From assembly GCA_001873065.1 (NCBI GenBank), contig MNYM01000045.1:1-64000 (forward strand): a stretch of 64,000 nt of DNA, in the 5' to 3' direction. Under the pieces are notes generated by a model. That model did no database searches. It was not told where the DNA came from and saw only the letters and a program-made list of their open reading frames with translations. Origin of the DNA: Flavobacteriaceae bacterium CG2_30_31_66. GTDB lineage: Bacteria; Bacteroidota; Bacteroidia; Flavobacteriales; Flavobacteriaceae. Made by a program: the position numbers and the translations under genes. This document shows positions 7,304-15,576 of the stretch, in pieces; the stretch's first letter is position 1, and the number at the start of each line of letters is the position of its first letter.

Positions 7304-7693
7304 ATGATAAAAATAATTGCAATTTTATTGTCAAACTTGGTTTTATTACAAAGTTTACATATTGATTTTAAGGATATTAACAAAATTAGTATTCTTTTAA
7401 CTCATGCGCAATTTCATCAAGAAAAATATGGTGAAGGTTTAGGTCAATTTTTGTTTGAACATTATGTTGATCAAGATGCTGATAAGAATCAAAACCACAA
7501 AGAACACCAAGATTTACCTTTTAAACAAGGAATTTATCATTTCAACCATTTAGTATCTATAGTTGATTTTCATCATTTTTTCATAGAAAGTAAAACTTCT
7601 ATCGATTGCCATTCAAAAAAGAACTTTCTCTATAAAGAATCTTATTCTGAGTCTGTAAAACAAGCAATCTTTCAACCACCCAAACTTGCATAA
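7304..7693 (+). CDS. Small His-rich protein heading heavy-metal efflux operon
   Basis: A 129-residue protein with a hydrophobic N-terminus (MIKIIAILLSNLVLLQSLH). It is rich in His and acidic residues: HAQFHQEKYGEG, FEHYVD, NHKEHQD, YHFNHL and DFHHFF. Small proteins of this kind commonly sit upstream of CusA/CzcA genes in flavobacteria. Their function is not established, and the His clusters suggest periplasmic or membrane-associated metal binding. It lies 68 bases upstream of the CzcA-TolC fusion gene on the same strand and probably in the same transcript. Confidence 0.7.
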   Translation: MIKIIAILLSNLVLLQSLHIDFKDINKISILLTHAQFHQEKYGEGLGQFLFEHYVDQDADKNQNHKEHQDLPFKQGIYHFNHLVSIVDFHHFFIESKTSIDCHSKKNFLYKESYSESVKQAIFQPPKLA

Positions 7694-7761
7694 TTTATTT
7701 TAGAAAAAGAAACCTGTAAAACAATTCAGGTAAATCATATATCTATTATTTATTATCAATT

Positions 7762-10700
7762 ATGTTAGAAAAAATTATCAAATTCAGCTTAAAAAATAAG
7801 CTGATTATATTCATATTTATTGCGTTTGTCTTTGGTTTCGGAATTTATTCATTAACCAAAATTCCTATTGGAGCGGTGCCTGACATTACCAACAATCAAG
7901 TGCAAGTCATCACCACTTCACGCAATCTTTCTACGCAAGATGTAGAACAATTTATTACCTATCCTGTTGAAATAGAAATGGCAAATTTGCCTGGCGTTGA
8001 GGAAATTCGCTCAGTTTCAAAATTTGGTTTGTCTGTTGTAACTATCGTTTTTACGGATGAAATTGGCACGTATTTGCCAAGACAATTGATTGCTGAAAAA
8101 ATAAAATCTGCCGCTGAAAAAATTCCATTAGGTTTTGGGACGCCAGAAATGGGGCCAATAACAACGGGTTTAGGTGAAATTTACCAATATATTTTAGATG
8201 TAAAACCTGGTTTTAAAGATCGCTATACCACAACAGATTTGCGCACTTTGCAAGATTGGATTGTAAAACGTCAATTGTCAGGAATTCCTGGAGTTGTCGA
8301 GATAAATACTTGGGGTGGAAATTTAAAACAATATGAAGTTGCCATTAGCCCTGAAAAATTAACCGCCATGAATATTTCTGTGTCAGAAATTTATGATGCG
8401 CTCGAAAAAAACAACAGTGTTGCAGGTGGAGGTTATATCGAAAAAACCAATGAAACCTATTTTATTAGAGGTGAAGGTTTGGTAAAAAGTTTGGAAGATG
8501 TTGGCAATATTATCATAAAAAACGAAGGTAATCCTATTTATATTAAAGATGTTGCCAGAGTAGGATTTGGAAGTGCCACTCGTTTTGGTGCCATAACTGG
8601 GAATGGTGAAGGTGAGAAAGTGTTAGGTCAAGTCATGATGCTAAAAGATGGAAACTCCAAACAAATTATTGATGCCGTAAAAGAACGTGTTGCAAAAATT
8701 CAAGGTTCTTTGCCCGAAGGTGTTTATATTAATGGGTTTTTAGAACGAAGTGAATTGATTGCAAAAACCACTTTTACAGTTTCTGAAAATCTAATTATTG
8801 GTTCATTGATTGTGATTTTTGTAGTGGTTTTATTACTCGGAAATTTACGTTCAGGATTGGTAGTGGCATCCGTAATTCCTTTGAGTCTTTTATTTGCAAT
8901 TTCAATGATGTCCACTTTTGGAGTTGACGCCAATTTGATGAGTTTAGGTGCTATTGACTTTGGGATTATCATTGATGGAGCTGTGATTATTGTTGAGTTT
9001 ATAGCCTTTCGGATTATGAGGGAGAGCGAAAAACTTGGCATGATTTCTAAAAAAGAAAGACAAGACGAAGTGGATGCAATTACGCTAAAAAGTGCTTCAA
9101 AAATGATGAATTCAGCCATTTTTGGGCAACTTATTATTTTGATTGTTTTCATTCCAATTTTATCTTTGAGTGGTGTTGAAGGAAAAATGTTCAAACCAAT
9201 GGCATTGACTTTTAGTTTTGCCTTGATTGGTGCCATGATTTTGTGTTTGACCTATGTTCCTGTAGTTTCAGCATTGTTTTTAAAACCTCAAAAACCAAGT
9301 GATAAAAATATTTCTGTTAAACTGATGAAACTTTTATACACCTTGTATAAACCCTCTATTCATTGGGCTTTACAAAATAAAAAAATGGTAGTTGGTTTGG
9401 CAGCTTTCATGCTGTTGATAAGTGTGTTTTTATTCAGTAGAATGGGTGGTGAATTTGTACCAACCTTGGATGAGGGAGATTTTGTGATTCAACCTGTTTT
9501 AAAAACAGGAACTTCCCTTGGAAAAACTATTGAAATTACCACAAAAATTGAACAAATTTTATTAAAAAACTTCCCAGAAGTTGACCAAGTTGTGAGTAGA
9601 ATTGGTGCTGCTGAAGTGCCAACAGACCCAATGTCAATGGAAGAAAGTGACGTGATTATTAAACTGAAACCAAAAAAAGAATGGACAAGTGCCTCAACTA
9701 AAGACGAATTAGCCAACAAATTTAAAGAAGCATTATCCGTAATTCCTGGAATGGAAATCGAATTTACGCAACCTATTGAAATGCGTTTCAACGAATTAAT
9801 TACGGGAGTTAGAGCAGATGTTGCAGTGAAAGTTTTCGGAGAAGATTTGTCTGTTTTGGCAAAAAAAGCGGATGAAATCAAGAATTTAATTCAAAATGTA
9901 GCAGGCGCCTCAGATATTATTGTGGAAAAAGTAGCGGGATTGCCTCAAATGAGTGTTAAATATAACCGAAGTAAAATAGCACGATATGGGTTGAATATCG
10001 CTGACATCAATCAATTGATTTCTATGGGATTTGCAGGACAAGTTGCAGGCAATGTTTTTGAAGGCGAAAAACGTTTTGATCTGGTAATGCGTTTTGATAA
10101 AAATCATCGAAAAAATTTAGAAAGTTTACAAAATTTATATGTTGATACGCCCAATGGTAACAAAGTTCCTTTAAGTGAATTGGCGAGTATTCAATACACG
10201 ACAGGTCCTGCAAAAATTTCAAGAGATGATACAAAACGTAGAATTGTTGTCGGAATTAATGTGAGAGATCGTGATTTACAATCAGTTGTTGATGACATTC
10301 AAAAAATACTTGATGCAAAATTGAAATTACCTGCTGGTTATAGTGTAACTTATGGAGGGCAATTTGAGAATTTACAAAGTGCCAAAGCACGTTTGATGGT
10401 GGCTGTTCCTATTGCTTTGACATTGATTTTTTTACTGTTATATTTTGCATTTGGTTCTGTAAAAGAAGCGTTGTTAGTCTATACTGCAATTCCACTTTCA
10501 GCTGTAGGTGGCGTGATTTTACTTTGGTTGCGTGATTTGCCATTCAGTATTTCTGCAGGAGTTGGATTTATTGCGCTTTTTGGAATTGCCGTTTTAAACG
10601 GAATTGTATTGATTGAACATTTCAAAGAACTCAAAGAAGAAGGTATGAAAGATATTGAAGAACGGATTAAAAGAGGCACTAAAGAACGTTTGCGTCCTGT

Positions 10701-12081
10701 GTTGTTAACAGCTGCTGCAGCTGCTTTAGGATTTTTACCAATGGCAATTTCAACCAATGCTGGCGCAGAAGTTCAGCGTCCATTAGCGACTGTAGTTGTG
10801 GGAGGTTTGATTTCTGCAACTGTATTAACTATGATTGTTTTGCCTGTTTTGTATGCTTGGTTTGAGGAAAAAAAAGATTTAAAATTGAATAAAAAAATGA
10901 TTTTGTCAATTATTGGTTTCTTATTTATTGTGAATTCGAATGCACAATCTCCTTTAAGTATTGAAGAAACACTCAATATAGCTCTAAGAAATAATGCCAA
11001 TTTAAAAGCCGCATTTTCAAAAGTTGATGAAAATAAAGCATTGATTTCTAGTGCATTTGACTTCGAAAAAACATCCATTTATCACAGTTTTGATGAAAAT
11101 AATATCGCTATAAATAATTTACCAATAAATGTTTTCGGAATTGCACAAAATTTCAAATTCCCAACATTTTATTTTGCCGACAAAAAAGTAAAAAAAGCAC
11201 AATTGAGCATTGAAGAAACCAATTATAACATCGCTTTTCAACAATTGCAAAAAGAAGTGTATGCTAATTATTATCAATTAAGTTTTGCAAAAAACAAAGC
11301 AAAAACTTATCAATATTTAGATAGTTTGTATCAAGATTTTGAAAAAAAATCCGAACGAAGATTTGAATTGGGAGAAACCAATTATCTAGAATTGATTACC
11401 GCAAAATCAAAACAAAAACAGCTAGAAACGCTTTATAAACAAGCTTTGCAAGAAGTCATTCTATCAACTGAAAACCTGAAAAGTGTGGTGCAAATTGATA
11501 CCTTAATTACGAAGGATGAAGAATTATTTAAAATCCCATTGCAGCAATTGACAATCAATGACAATTTGGGGTTACAATATTTTGAAAATGCCAACAAATT
11601 TCAAAACGCTTTATACAAAAAAGAACTCCAAAATTTGTTGCCAGATATCAGCTTAGAATATTTTCAAGGAACCAATAATCAATTGAATACAACATTGAGA
11701 GGATATCAAATTGGATTGAAAATTCCGCTGTTTTTCTCAGGAAATGCCTCCAAAATTAAAGCTTCCAAAATTGCTCAAAACACGATTTTTGAACAACAAC
11801 AAGATTATAAAATAAAGTTGAAAAGCAAGTACAATTCACTTTTAGCGTCTTTAAAACAACATGAAGAAGCGATTCAATATTATGAAACGCAAGGAAAAAA
11901 TCTTGCAAATGAAATTATCAAAACTGCCAATCGGACTTTTTCTGAAGGCGAAATTGATTTTTTCCAATACATCCAAAGTTTGGAAACAGCCAAAGATATT
12001 GAATTGTCATATCTTGACAATTTAAATACTTATAACCAAATAGTTATCAACATAAATCACCTTATTTTAAATACATTTTAA
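7762..12081 (+). CDS. CzcA/CusA heavy-metal RND efflux pump fused to TolC-like outer-membrane factor
   Basis: A 1439-residue fusion protein. Residues 1 to about 1035 are a CzcA/CusA-type RND transporter: IGAVPDITNNQVQV near residue 35, a TM4 segment with acidic residues in LGAIDFGIIIDGAVIIVEF (near 395-413), a MGGEFVPTLDEGDF block near 560, and TM12 ending VLPVLYAWFEEKKD. Residues from about 1046 are a TolC/CusC-like channel (SIEETLNIALRNNANL, then coiled-coil repeats). The junction keeps a signal-peptide-like segment starting at Met1046 (MILSIIGFLFIVNSNAQ). The pump exports divalent or monovalent metal ions with the adaptor encoded 2 bases downstream. The exact metal (Co/Zn/Cd or Cu/Ag) cannot be told from motifs alone. 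Confidence 0.93.
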   Translation: MLEKIIKFSLKNKLIIFIFIAFVFGFGIYSLTKIPIGAVPDITNNQVQVITTSRNLSTQDVEQFITYPVEIEMANLPGVEEIRSVSKFGLSVVTIVFTDEIGTYLPRQLIAEKIKSAAEKIPLGFGTPEMGPITTGLGEIYQYILDVKPGFKDRYTTTDLRTLQDWIVKRQLSGIPGVVEINTWGGNLKQYEVAISPEKLTAMNISVSEIYDALEKNNSVAGGGYIEKTNETYFIRGEGLVKSLEDVGNIIIKNEGNPIYIKDVARVGFGSATRFGAITGNGEGEKVLGQVMMLKDGNSKQIIDAVKERVAKIQGSLPEGVYINGFLERSELIAKTTFTVSENLIIGSLIVIFVVVLLLGNLRSGLVVASVIPLSLLFAISMMSTFGVDANLMSLGAIDFGIIIDGAVIIVEFIAFRIMRESEKLGMISKKERQDEVDAITLKSASKMMNSAIFGQLIILIVFIPILSLSGVEGKMFKPMALTFSFALIGAMILCLTYVPVVSALFLKPQKPSDKNISVKLMKLLYTLYKPSIHWALQNKKMVVGLAAFMLLISVFLFSRMGGEFVPTLDEGDFVIQPVLKTGTSLGKTIEITTKIEQILLKNFPEVDQVVSRIGAAEVPTDPMSMEESDVIIKLKPKKEWTSASTKDELANKFKEALSVIPGMEIEFTQPIEMRFNELITGVRADVAVKVFGEDLSVLAKKADEIKNLIQNVAGASDIIVEKVAGLPQMSVKYNRSKIARYGLNIADINQLISMGFAGQVAGNVFEGEKRFDLVMRFDKNHRKNLESLQNLYVDTPNGNKVPLSELASIQYTTGPAKISRDDTKRRIVVGINVRDRDLQSVVDDIQKILDAKLKLPAGYSVTYGGQFENLQSAKARLMVAVPIALTLIFLLLYFAFGSVKEALLVYTAIPLSAVGGVILLWLRDLPFSISAGVGFIALFGIAVLNGIVLIEHFKELKEEGMKDIEERIKRGTKERLRPVLLTAAAAALGFLPMAISTNAGAEVQRPLATVVVGGLISATVLTMIVLPVLYAWFEEKKDLKLNKKMILSIIGFLFIVNSNAQSPLSIEETLNIALRNNANLKAAFSKVDENKALISSAFDFEKTSIYHSFDENNIAINNLPINVFGIAQNFKFPTFYFADKKVKKAQLSIEETNYNIAFQQLQKEVYANYYQLSFAKNKAKTYQYLDSLYQDFEKKSERRFELGETNYLELITAKSKQKQLETLYKQALQEVILSTENLKSVVQIDTLITKDEELFKIPLQQLTINDNLGLQYFENANKFQNALYKKELQNLLPDISLEYFQGTNNQLNTTLRGYQIGLKIPLFFSGNASKIKASKIAQNTIFEQQQDYKIKLKSKYNSLLASLKQHEEAIQYYETQGKNLANEIIKTANRTFSEGEIDFFQYIQSLETAKDIELSYLDNLNTYNQIVININHLILNTF

Positions 12082-12083
12082 CG

Positions 12084-13196
12084 ATGAAAAACGCAACCAT
12101 TTTCTTACTTTCTTTGGCATTTTTTGCTTGTGGAAAAAAAGAAATCAAAACAGATACAAATCCTGAAAATTCAGAAATAAGCAATCAAATTGTCATCAAC
12201 AAACAACAATTTGAAAACGAAAAGATGGCATTAGGAACTTTTATTGAACACGAATTTATTTCATTCGTAAAAGCAAACGGTATGATTGATGTTCCACCAG
12301 AAAACAGGGCAATTGTGAGCACTTTTTTGGGTGGTTATGTTTCTAAAATTCCGCTTTTAATTGGGGATTATGTAAAAAAAGGACAATTTGTAGCAAGCCT
12401 AACAAATACCGAATTTGTTGAAATTCAACAAAATTACTTAGAAATTTCTTCACAATTAAACTTCTTGAAAAACGAATTTGAACGTCAAAAAACGTTGTAT
12501 AATGAAAAAATTTCCTCTCAAAAAAACTATCTAAAAGCAGAAAGTGATTATAAAGGCCGTTTGGCAATTTATAGTGGTTTGCGAAAAAAATTACAGATGA
12601 TGCAAATCAATCCATCAGAAGTTGAAAAAGGAAATTTCACTTCAACTATCAATATTTATGCGCCAATTGAAGGATTTGTTAGTGATGTAAAACTAAGTAA
12701 TGGCTCTTTTTTTTCTTCTGCAAGTGAATTGATGGAAATTGTAAATACAAAACAAATTCACCTAGAATTGAACGTGTTTGAAAAGGATATTTTGAGCATC
12801 AAAAAAGACCAAAAAGTAAAATTCAAAGTGCCAGAAGCTTCTGAAACATTTTTCAATGCAGATGTTCATTTGGTAGGAACAACAATTACAAGCGATAGAA
12901 CCGTAAATGTGCATTGTGACATTGATAAACAAGGTCAAAATTTCATGCCAGGAATGTTCGTTGAAGCCCAGATTATTGTTGAAAGTCAACATGAAATTGC
13001 ATTGCCAAACTCAGCAATTATTATTGAAGATCAACAACCTTTTCTTTTGGTGGTTAAAGAGCAAAAAAATGATGAAACTACTTTTGAAAAGAGATTAGTT
13101 CTTATAGGAAAAAAAGACGAAGAATTTTCACAAATCATCAATTTTGAAGATTTTAAAAACAAAAAAATCCTCATTAAAGGTGGATTTATGTTCTAA
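12084..13196 (+). CDS. RND efflux periplasmic adaptor (membrane-fusion protein), CzcB/CusB type
   Basis: A 370-residue adaptor. A lipoprotein signal (LLSLAFFACGKKE, lipobox Cys17) anchors it to the membrane. The lipoyl/barrel-sandwich halves (GGYVSKIPLLIGDYVKKGQF near 80, and IYAPIEGFVSDVKLSNGSFF near 190) flank an alpha-hairpin (about 110-170). A beta-barrel domain follows (FVEAQIIVESQHEIALPNSAI near 290). It completes the tripartite complex with the CzcA-TolC fusion, whose stop codon lies 2 bases upstream. No His-rich N-terminus of the CzcB type is present. Confidence 0.9.
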   Translation: MKNATIFLLSLAFFACGKKEIKTDTNPENSEISNQIVINKQQFENEKMALGTFIEHEFISFVKANGMIDVPPENRAIVSTFLGGYVSKIPLLIGDYVKKGQFVASLTNTEFVEIQQNYLEISSQLNFLKNEFERQKTLYNEKISSQKNYLKAESDYKGRLAIYSGLRKKLQMMQINPSEVEKGNFTSTINIYAPIEGFVSDVKLSNGSFFSSASELMEIVNTKQIHLELNVFEKDILSIKKDQKVKFKVPEASETFFNADVHLVGTTITSDRTVNVHCDIDKQGQNFMPGMFVEAQIIVESQHEIALPNSAIIIEDQQPFLLVVKEQKNDETTFEKRLVLIGKKDEEFSQIINFEDFKNKKILIKGGFMF

Positions 13197-13284
13197 TAAT
13201 TTTATTTAAAATATTAAATGAAAACTAGATTGCGTATGTTTGTATATTCTTTTACGAGAAGAAAAATTACTAAAAACAAAAATC

Positions 13285-13782
13285 ATGAAAAAAATATTTT
13301 TAGCACTTACATTACTGCTATGTGCATTGGGATTTGCACAACAAGAAATCAAGTTAGATGTTGCTGACGCATTGATTATAAGAAGTTTGGAATTTTCTTA
13401 TGAACAATATCTAACAGAAAATTCTTCTGTAGGCGCATCTGTTTTGTTCAATTTGGCAAAACAAGATGTTAGTTTTAGATACAATGAAAACTCAATGATT
13501 ACGCCTTATTATCGCCATTATTTCACCACAAATGCTCAATGGAACCTTTTTGGAGAAGGTTTTTTAGGCATCAACTCAGGAAAAAAAAAGAGCAATAAAA
13601 ATTCAAATATCTATGATATAAAATACACTGATGGTGCACTGGGAGTTGCAATAGGTATGAAATATATTGCAACGGGTGGTTTGGTTATTGACGTTTACGG
13701 TGGTCTTGGACGGAATTTATTTGGTTCTAATTCTCCTGTAATTGTTCCAAGAATTGGATTGAATGTTGGGTGGAGATTGTAA
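13285..13782 (+). CDS. Outer-membrane beta-barrel protein (small, DUF3575-like)
   Basis: A 165-residue protein. ATG 13285 is chosen over 13240 because it begins a clean signal peptide (MKKIFLALTLLLCALGFAQQ). The mature part has alternating beta-strands with Gly/Tyr/Phe (MITPYYRHYFTT, NLFGEGFLGINSG, DVYGGLGRNLFG) and ends in VGWRL, typical of small flavobacterial outer-membrane barrels of the DUF3575/OmpW-like kind. It lies 88 bases downstream of the metal-efflux adaptor and ends in a strong terminator, so it could be the last gene of that operon. Confidence 0.7.
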   Translation: MKKIFLALTLLLCALGFAQQEIKLDVADALIIRSLEFSYEQYLTENSSVGASVLFNLAKQDVSFRYNENSMITPYYRHYFTTNAQWNLFGEGFLGINSGKKKSNKNSNIYDIKYTDGALGVAIGMKYIATGGLVIDVYGGLGRNLFGSNSPVIVPRIGLNVGWRL

Positions 13783-13811
13783 GAGGTCTTTAATCTTAAG
13801 GAAAAAAAATT

Positions 13812-13846
13812 AAAAAAGTCAAAAACGATGTTTTTGACTTTTTTTT
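13812..13846. terminator. Rho-independent terminator
   Basis: GTCAAAAAC (13818-13826), loop GAT, GTTTTTGAC (13830-13838), flanked by A6 and T8. It can work in both directions and closes the barrel-protein gene. Confidence 0.9.
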
Positions 13847-13879
13847 ATTAATTTTATTGATAATTTAAATTCTTTTTTT

Positions 13880-14089
13880 ATGAAAAAAAATATGGGAGGA
13901 ACCGATAAATTTGTTCGAATTTTATTGGCTATTGCTGTTGCTGTTTTATATTTTACAGGAACTATTTCTGGTGTTTTGGGGATTGTATTGCTAGTGTTTG
14001 CGGCTGTTTTTTTAATTACTAGTTTTATTAGTTTTTGTCCTTTATACACTATTTTGGGCATCAATACTTGCAGTATCGAAAAAAAATAA
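13880..14089 (+). CDS. DUF2892 (YgaP-transmembrane-like) small membrane protein
   Basis: A 69-residue protein beginning MKKNMGGTDKFVRILLAIA, the standard N-terminus of the DUF2892 family. Two helices (about residues 13-30 and 34-52) and the closing SFCPLYTILGINTCS segment with two Cys residues are typical. The family is fused to rhodanese in YgaP, but stand-alone members such as this have no known function. It sits between two terminators and so is monocistronic. Confidence 0.85.
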   Translation: MKKNMGGTDKFVRILLAIAVAVLYFTGTISGVLGIVLLVFAAVFLITSFISFCPLYTILGINTCSIEKK

Positions 14090-14092
14090 CAC

Positions 14093-14124
14093 AAAAAAAA
14101 TCCACCTTTTAGGTGGATTTTTTT
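14093..14124. terminator. Rho-independent terminator
   Basis: AATCCACC / GGTGGATT stem with a 5-nt loop (14107-14111), A8 before and T7 after. It serves the DUF2892 gene and can serve the convergent bacilliredoxin gene. Confidence 0.9.
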
Positions 14125-14169
14125 CATTTCCTTTGAATAGTATCGAAATTTCGGAATAAGATGGGATGC

Positions 14170-14580
14170 TTAACAATGCTCTTCGTAGGCTGTAGCTAAA
14201 TTTTGTGCAATCATTTGCGCAGATCTTCCTTCAATATGATGACGCTCTAGCATGTGCACCAAAATTCCATCTTTAAACAATGCAATTGCTGGTGATGATG
14301 GAGGAAATGGAATCATGAACTCTCTTGCTTTTTGGGTAGATTCTTTTTCAACTCCTGCAAAAACAGTTGTTAAATTGTCAGGAGTTTTGTCAGCTCTTAA
14401 AGAAGCAATGACTCCAGGCCTTGCAGTTCCTGCTGCACAACCACAAACTGAATTTACCATGACCAATGTTGTTCCTTTTTTAGCTATTGCGTTTTCAACA
14501 TCTTTTGATGTATATAATGCTTCAAAACCAGCGTTGATTAACTCATCACGCATTGGTTTTACCAATTCTTCTGGATACAT
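14170..14580 (-). CDS. Bacilliredoxin family protein (BrxA/BrxB, YphP/YqiW)
   Basis: A 136-residue protein of the BrxA/BrxB family, thiol-disulfide oxidoreductases that remove bacillithiol from S-bacillithiolated proteins. The active motif VNSVCGCAAGTARPGV carries Cys46 and Cys48 (CGC). The family segments MYPEELVKPMRDEL at the start and ERHHIEGRSAQMIAQNL near the end are present, and full length is normal. It has its own strong promoter (14600-14629). Bacteroidota of this type are predicted to make bacillithiol, which would fit, but no synthesis gene lies in this window. Confidence 0.95.
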   Translation of the reverse strand: MYPEELVKPMRDELINAGFEALYTSKDVENAIAKKGTTLVMVNSVCGCAAGTARPGVIASLRADKTPDNLTTVFAGVEKESTQKAREFMIPFPPSSPAIALFKDGILVHMLERHHIEGRSAQMIAQNLATAYEEHC

Positions 14581-14599
14581 AATTTCTTATTTTTAAATG

Positions 14600-14629
14600 C
14601 AAATATACTTATAAAATAAGAGGACTCAA
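14600..14629 (-). promoter_or_regulatory. Bacteroidota-type promoter of bacilliredoxin gene
   Basis: Read on the minus strand: TTG (14629-14627), exactly 19 bases, TATATTTG (14607-14600). This fits the -33/-7 consensus of Bacteroidota sigma factor closely, 19 bases upstream of the start codon. Confidence 0.75.
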
Positions 14630-14709
14630 GCGATTTTTCAATAGTTCTTACAATACAAACATCAGAAAAATTGATATTACAAAAAAAGCTGATAATTTTT
14701 TGGTTTTTA

Positions 14710-14717
14710 TATATTTG
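14710..14717 (+). promoter_or_regulatory. Bacteroidota -7 element of the TerB-DnaJ gene
   Basis: TATATTTG matches TAnnTTTG, 22 bases before the ATG at 14740. No TTG lies at the ideal 19-base spacing. Confidence 0.45.
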
Positions 14718-14739
14718 AACATTATTTCAAAAGATAGTT

Positions 14740-15498
14740 ATGGCAAATTTTACAAAATGGTTGGGCGCAGGTTTAGGATTTACTTTAGGAGGCCCAATTG
14801 GTGCTGCGATTGGTTTTGCGATTGGAAGTTTTGTTGACGGTTTTTCTTCGGATGAAATCACAGCCGAACAAAGAGAATATCAACGAAAAATCAACCAAAA
14901 AAAGCAATATCAAAACACACAATCAGGAGATTTTGAAATCAGTTTGCTAGTTTTAGCATCAATCGTCATAAAATCTGATGGAAAAATTGACCAACGAGAA
15001 TTGAGTTTTGTAAGAACTCAGTTCTATGGAATGTATGGTGAAGAACGTGCTAAAAATGCTTTTAAAATCTTTAAAGAAGTTATTAAACAACAAGTTTCTG
15101 CACGTCAAGTGTGTCTTCAAATTCGTGAGCACATGCCTCATGCTTCTCGTTTACAATTGATTCACTTTCTCTTCGGAATTGCCAAAGCTGACGATTTTGT
15201 TTCAGAGACAGAGATTGAAGAAATTCGAAAAATTGCTGGATATTTATACATCAATCACTCAAATTTTGAATCTATAAAAGCCATGTTTTATGACGATATT
15301 GGCAATGCTTACACCATTCTTGAAATCGAAAAAAATGCCACTGACGATGAGGTAAAAAAAGCATATAGAACCTTAGCAAAAAAACATCATCCAGACAAAT
15401 TACAAGATTTAGGAGATGAACATTTAAAAGGTGCTCAAGAAAAATTTCAAAGCATTCAGGCTGCATATGAAAAAATAAAGAAAGAAAGAGGGTTTTAA
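14740..15498 (+). CDS. TerB-like/DnaJ-domain co-chaperone (DjlA-like)
   Basis: A 252-residue protein with three parts. The N-terminal Gly-rich hydrophobic segment (LGAGLGFTLGGPIGAAIGFA) is probably membrane associated. A TerB-like helical domain follows (about residues 65-175, with SDGKIDQRELSFVR). The C-terminal J domain (about 185-250) carries the HPD motif (KKHHPDKLQDLG). This is the DjlA arrangement: J proteins stimulate DnaK ATPase activity. Specific clients are unknown. It is monocistronic and precedes ileS by 78 bases. Confidence 0.9.
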   Translation: MANFTKWLGAGLGFTLGGPIGAAIGFAIGSFVDGFSSDEITAEQREYQRKINQKKQYQNTQSGDFEISLLVLASIVIKSDGKIDQRELSFVRTQFYGMYGEERAKNAFKIFKEVIKQQVSARQVCLQIREHMPHASRLQLIHFLFGIAKADDFVSETEIEEIRKIAGYLYINHSNFESIKAMFYDDIGNAYTILEIEKNATDDEVKKAYRTLAKKHHPDKLQDLGDEHLKGAQEKFQSIQAAYEKIKKERGF

Positions 15499-15576
15499 AA
15501 GACGCTTTTTTACACTTAAAGCCTTTCATTTTATAGAAATTCCTTATTTTCGCAACCTTATTAGAAAAGAGATATC

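Noticed and set aside
13819..14127. 102-residue minus-strand ORF opposite the DUF2892 gene
   Set aside because: It is antisense to a clear family member and spans both terminators.
14252..14596. 114-residue plus-strand ORF opposite the bacilliredoxin gene
   Set aside because: It is antisense to a gene with a clear family match and its own promoter, and has no recognisable domain.
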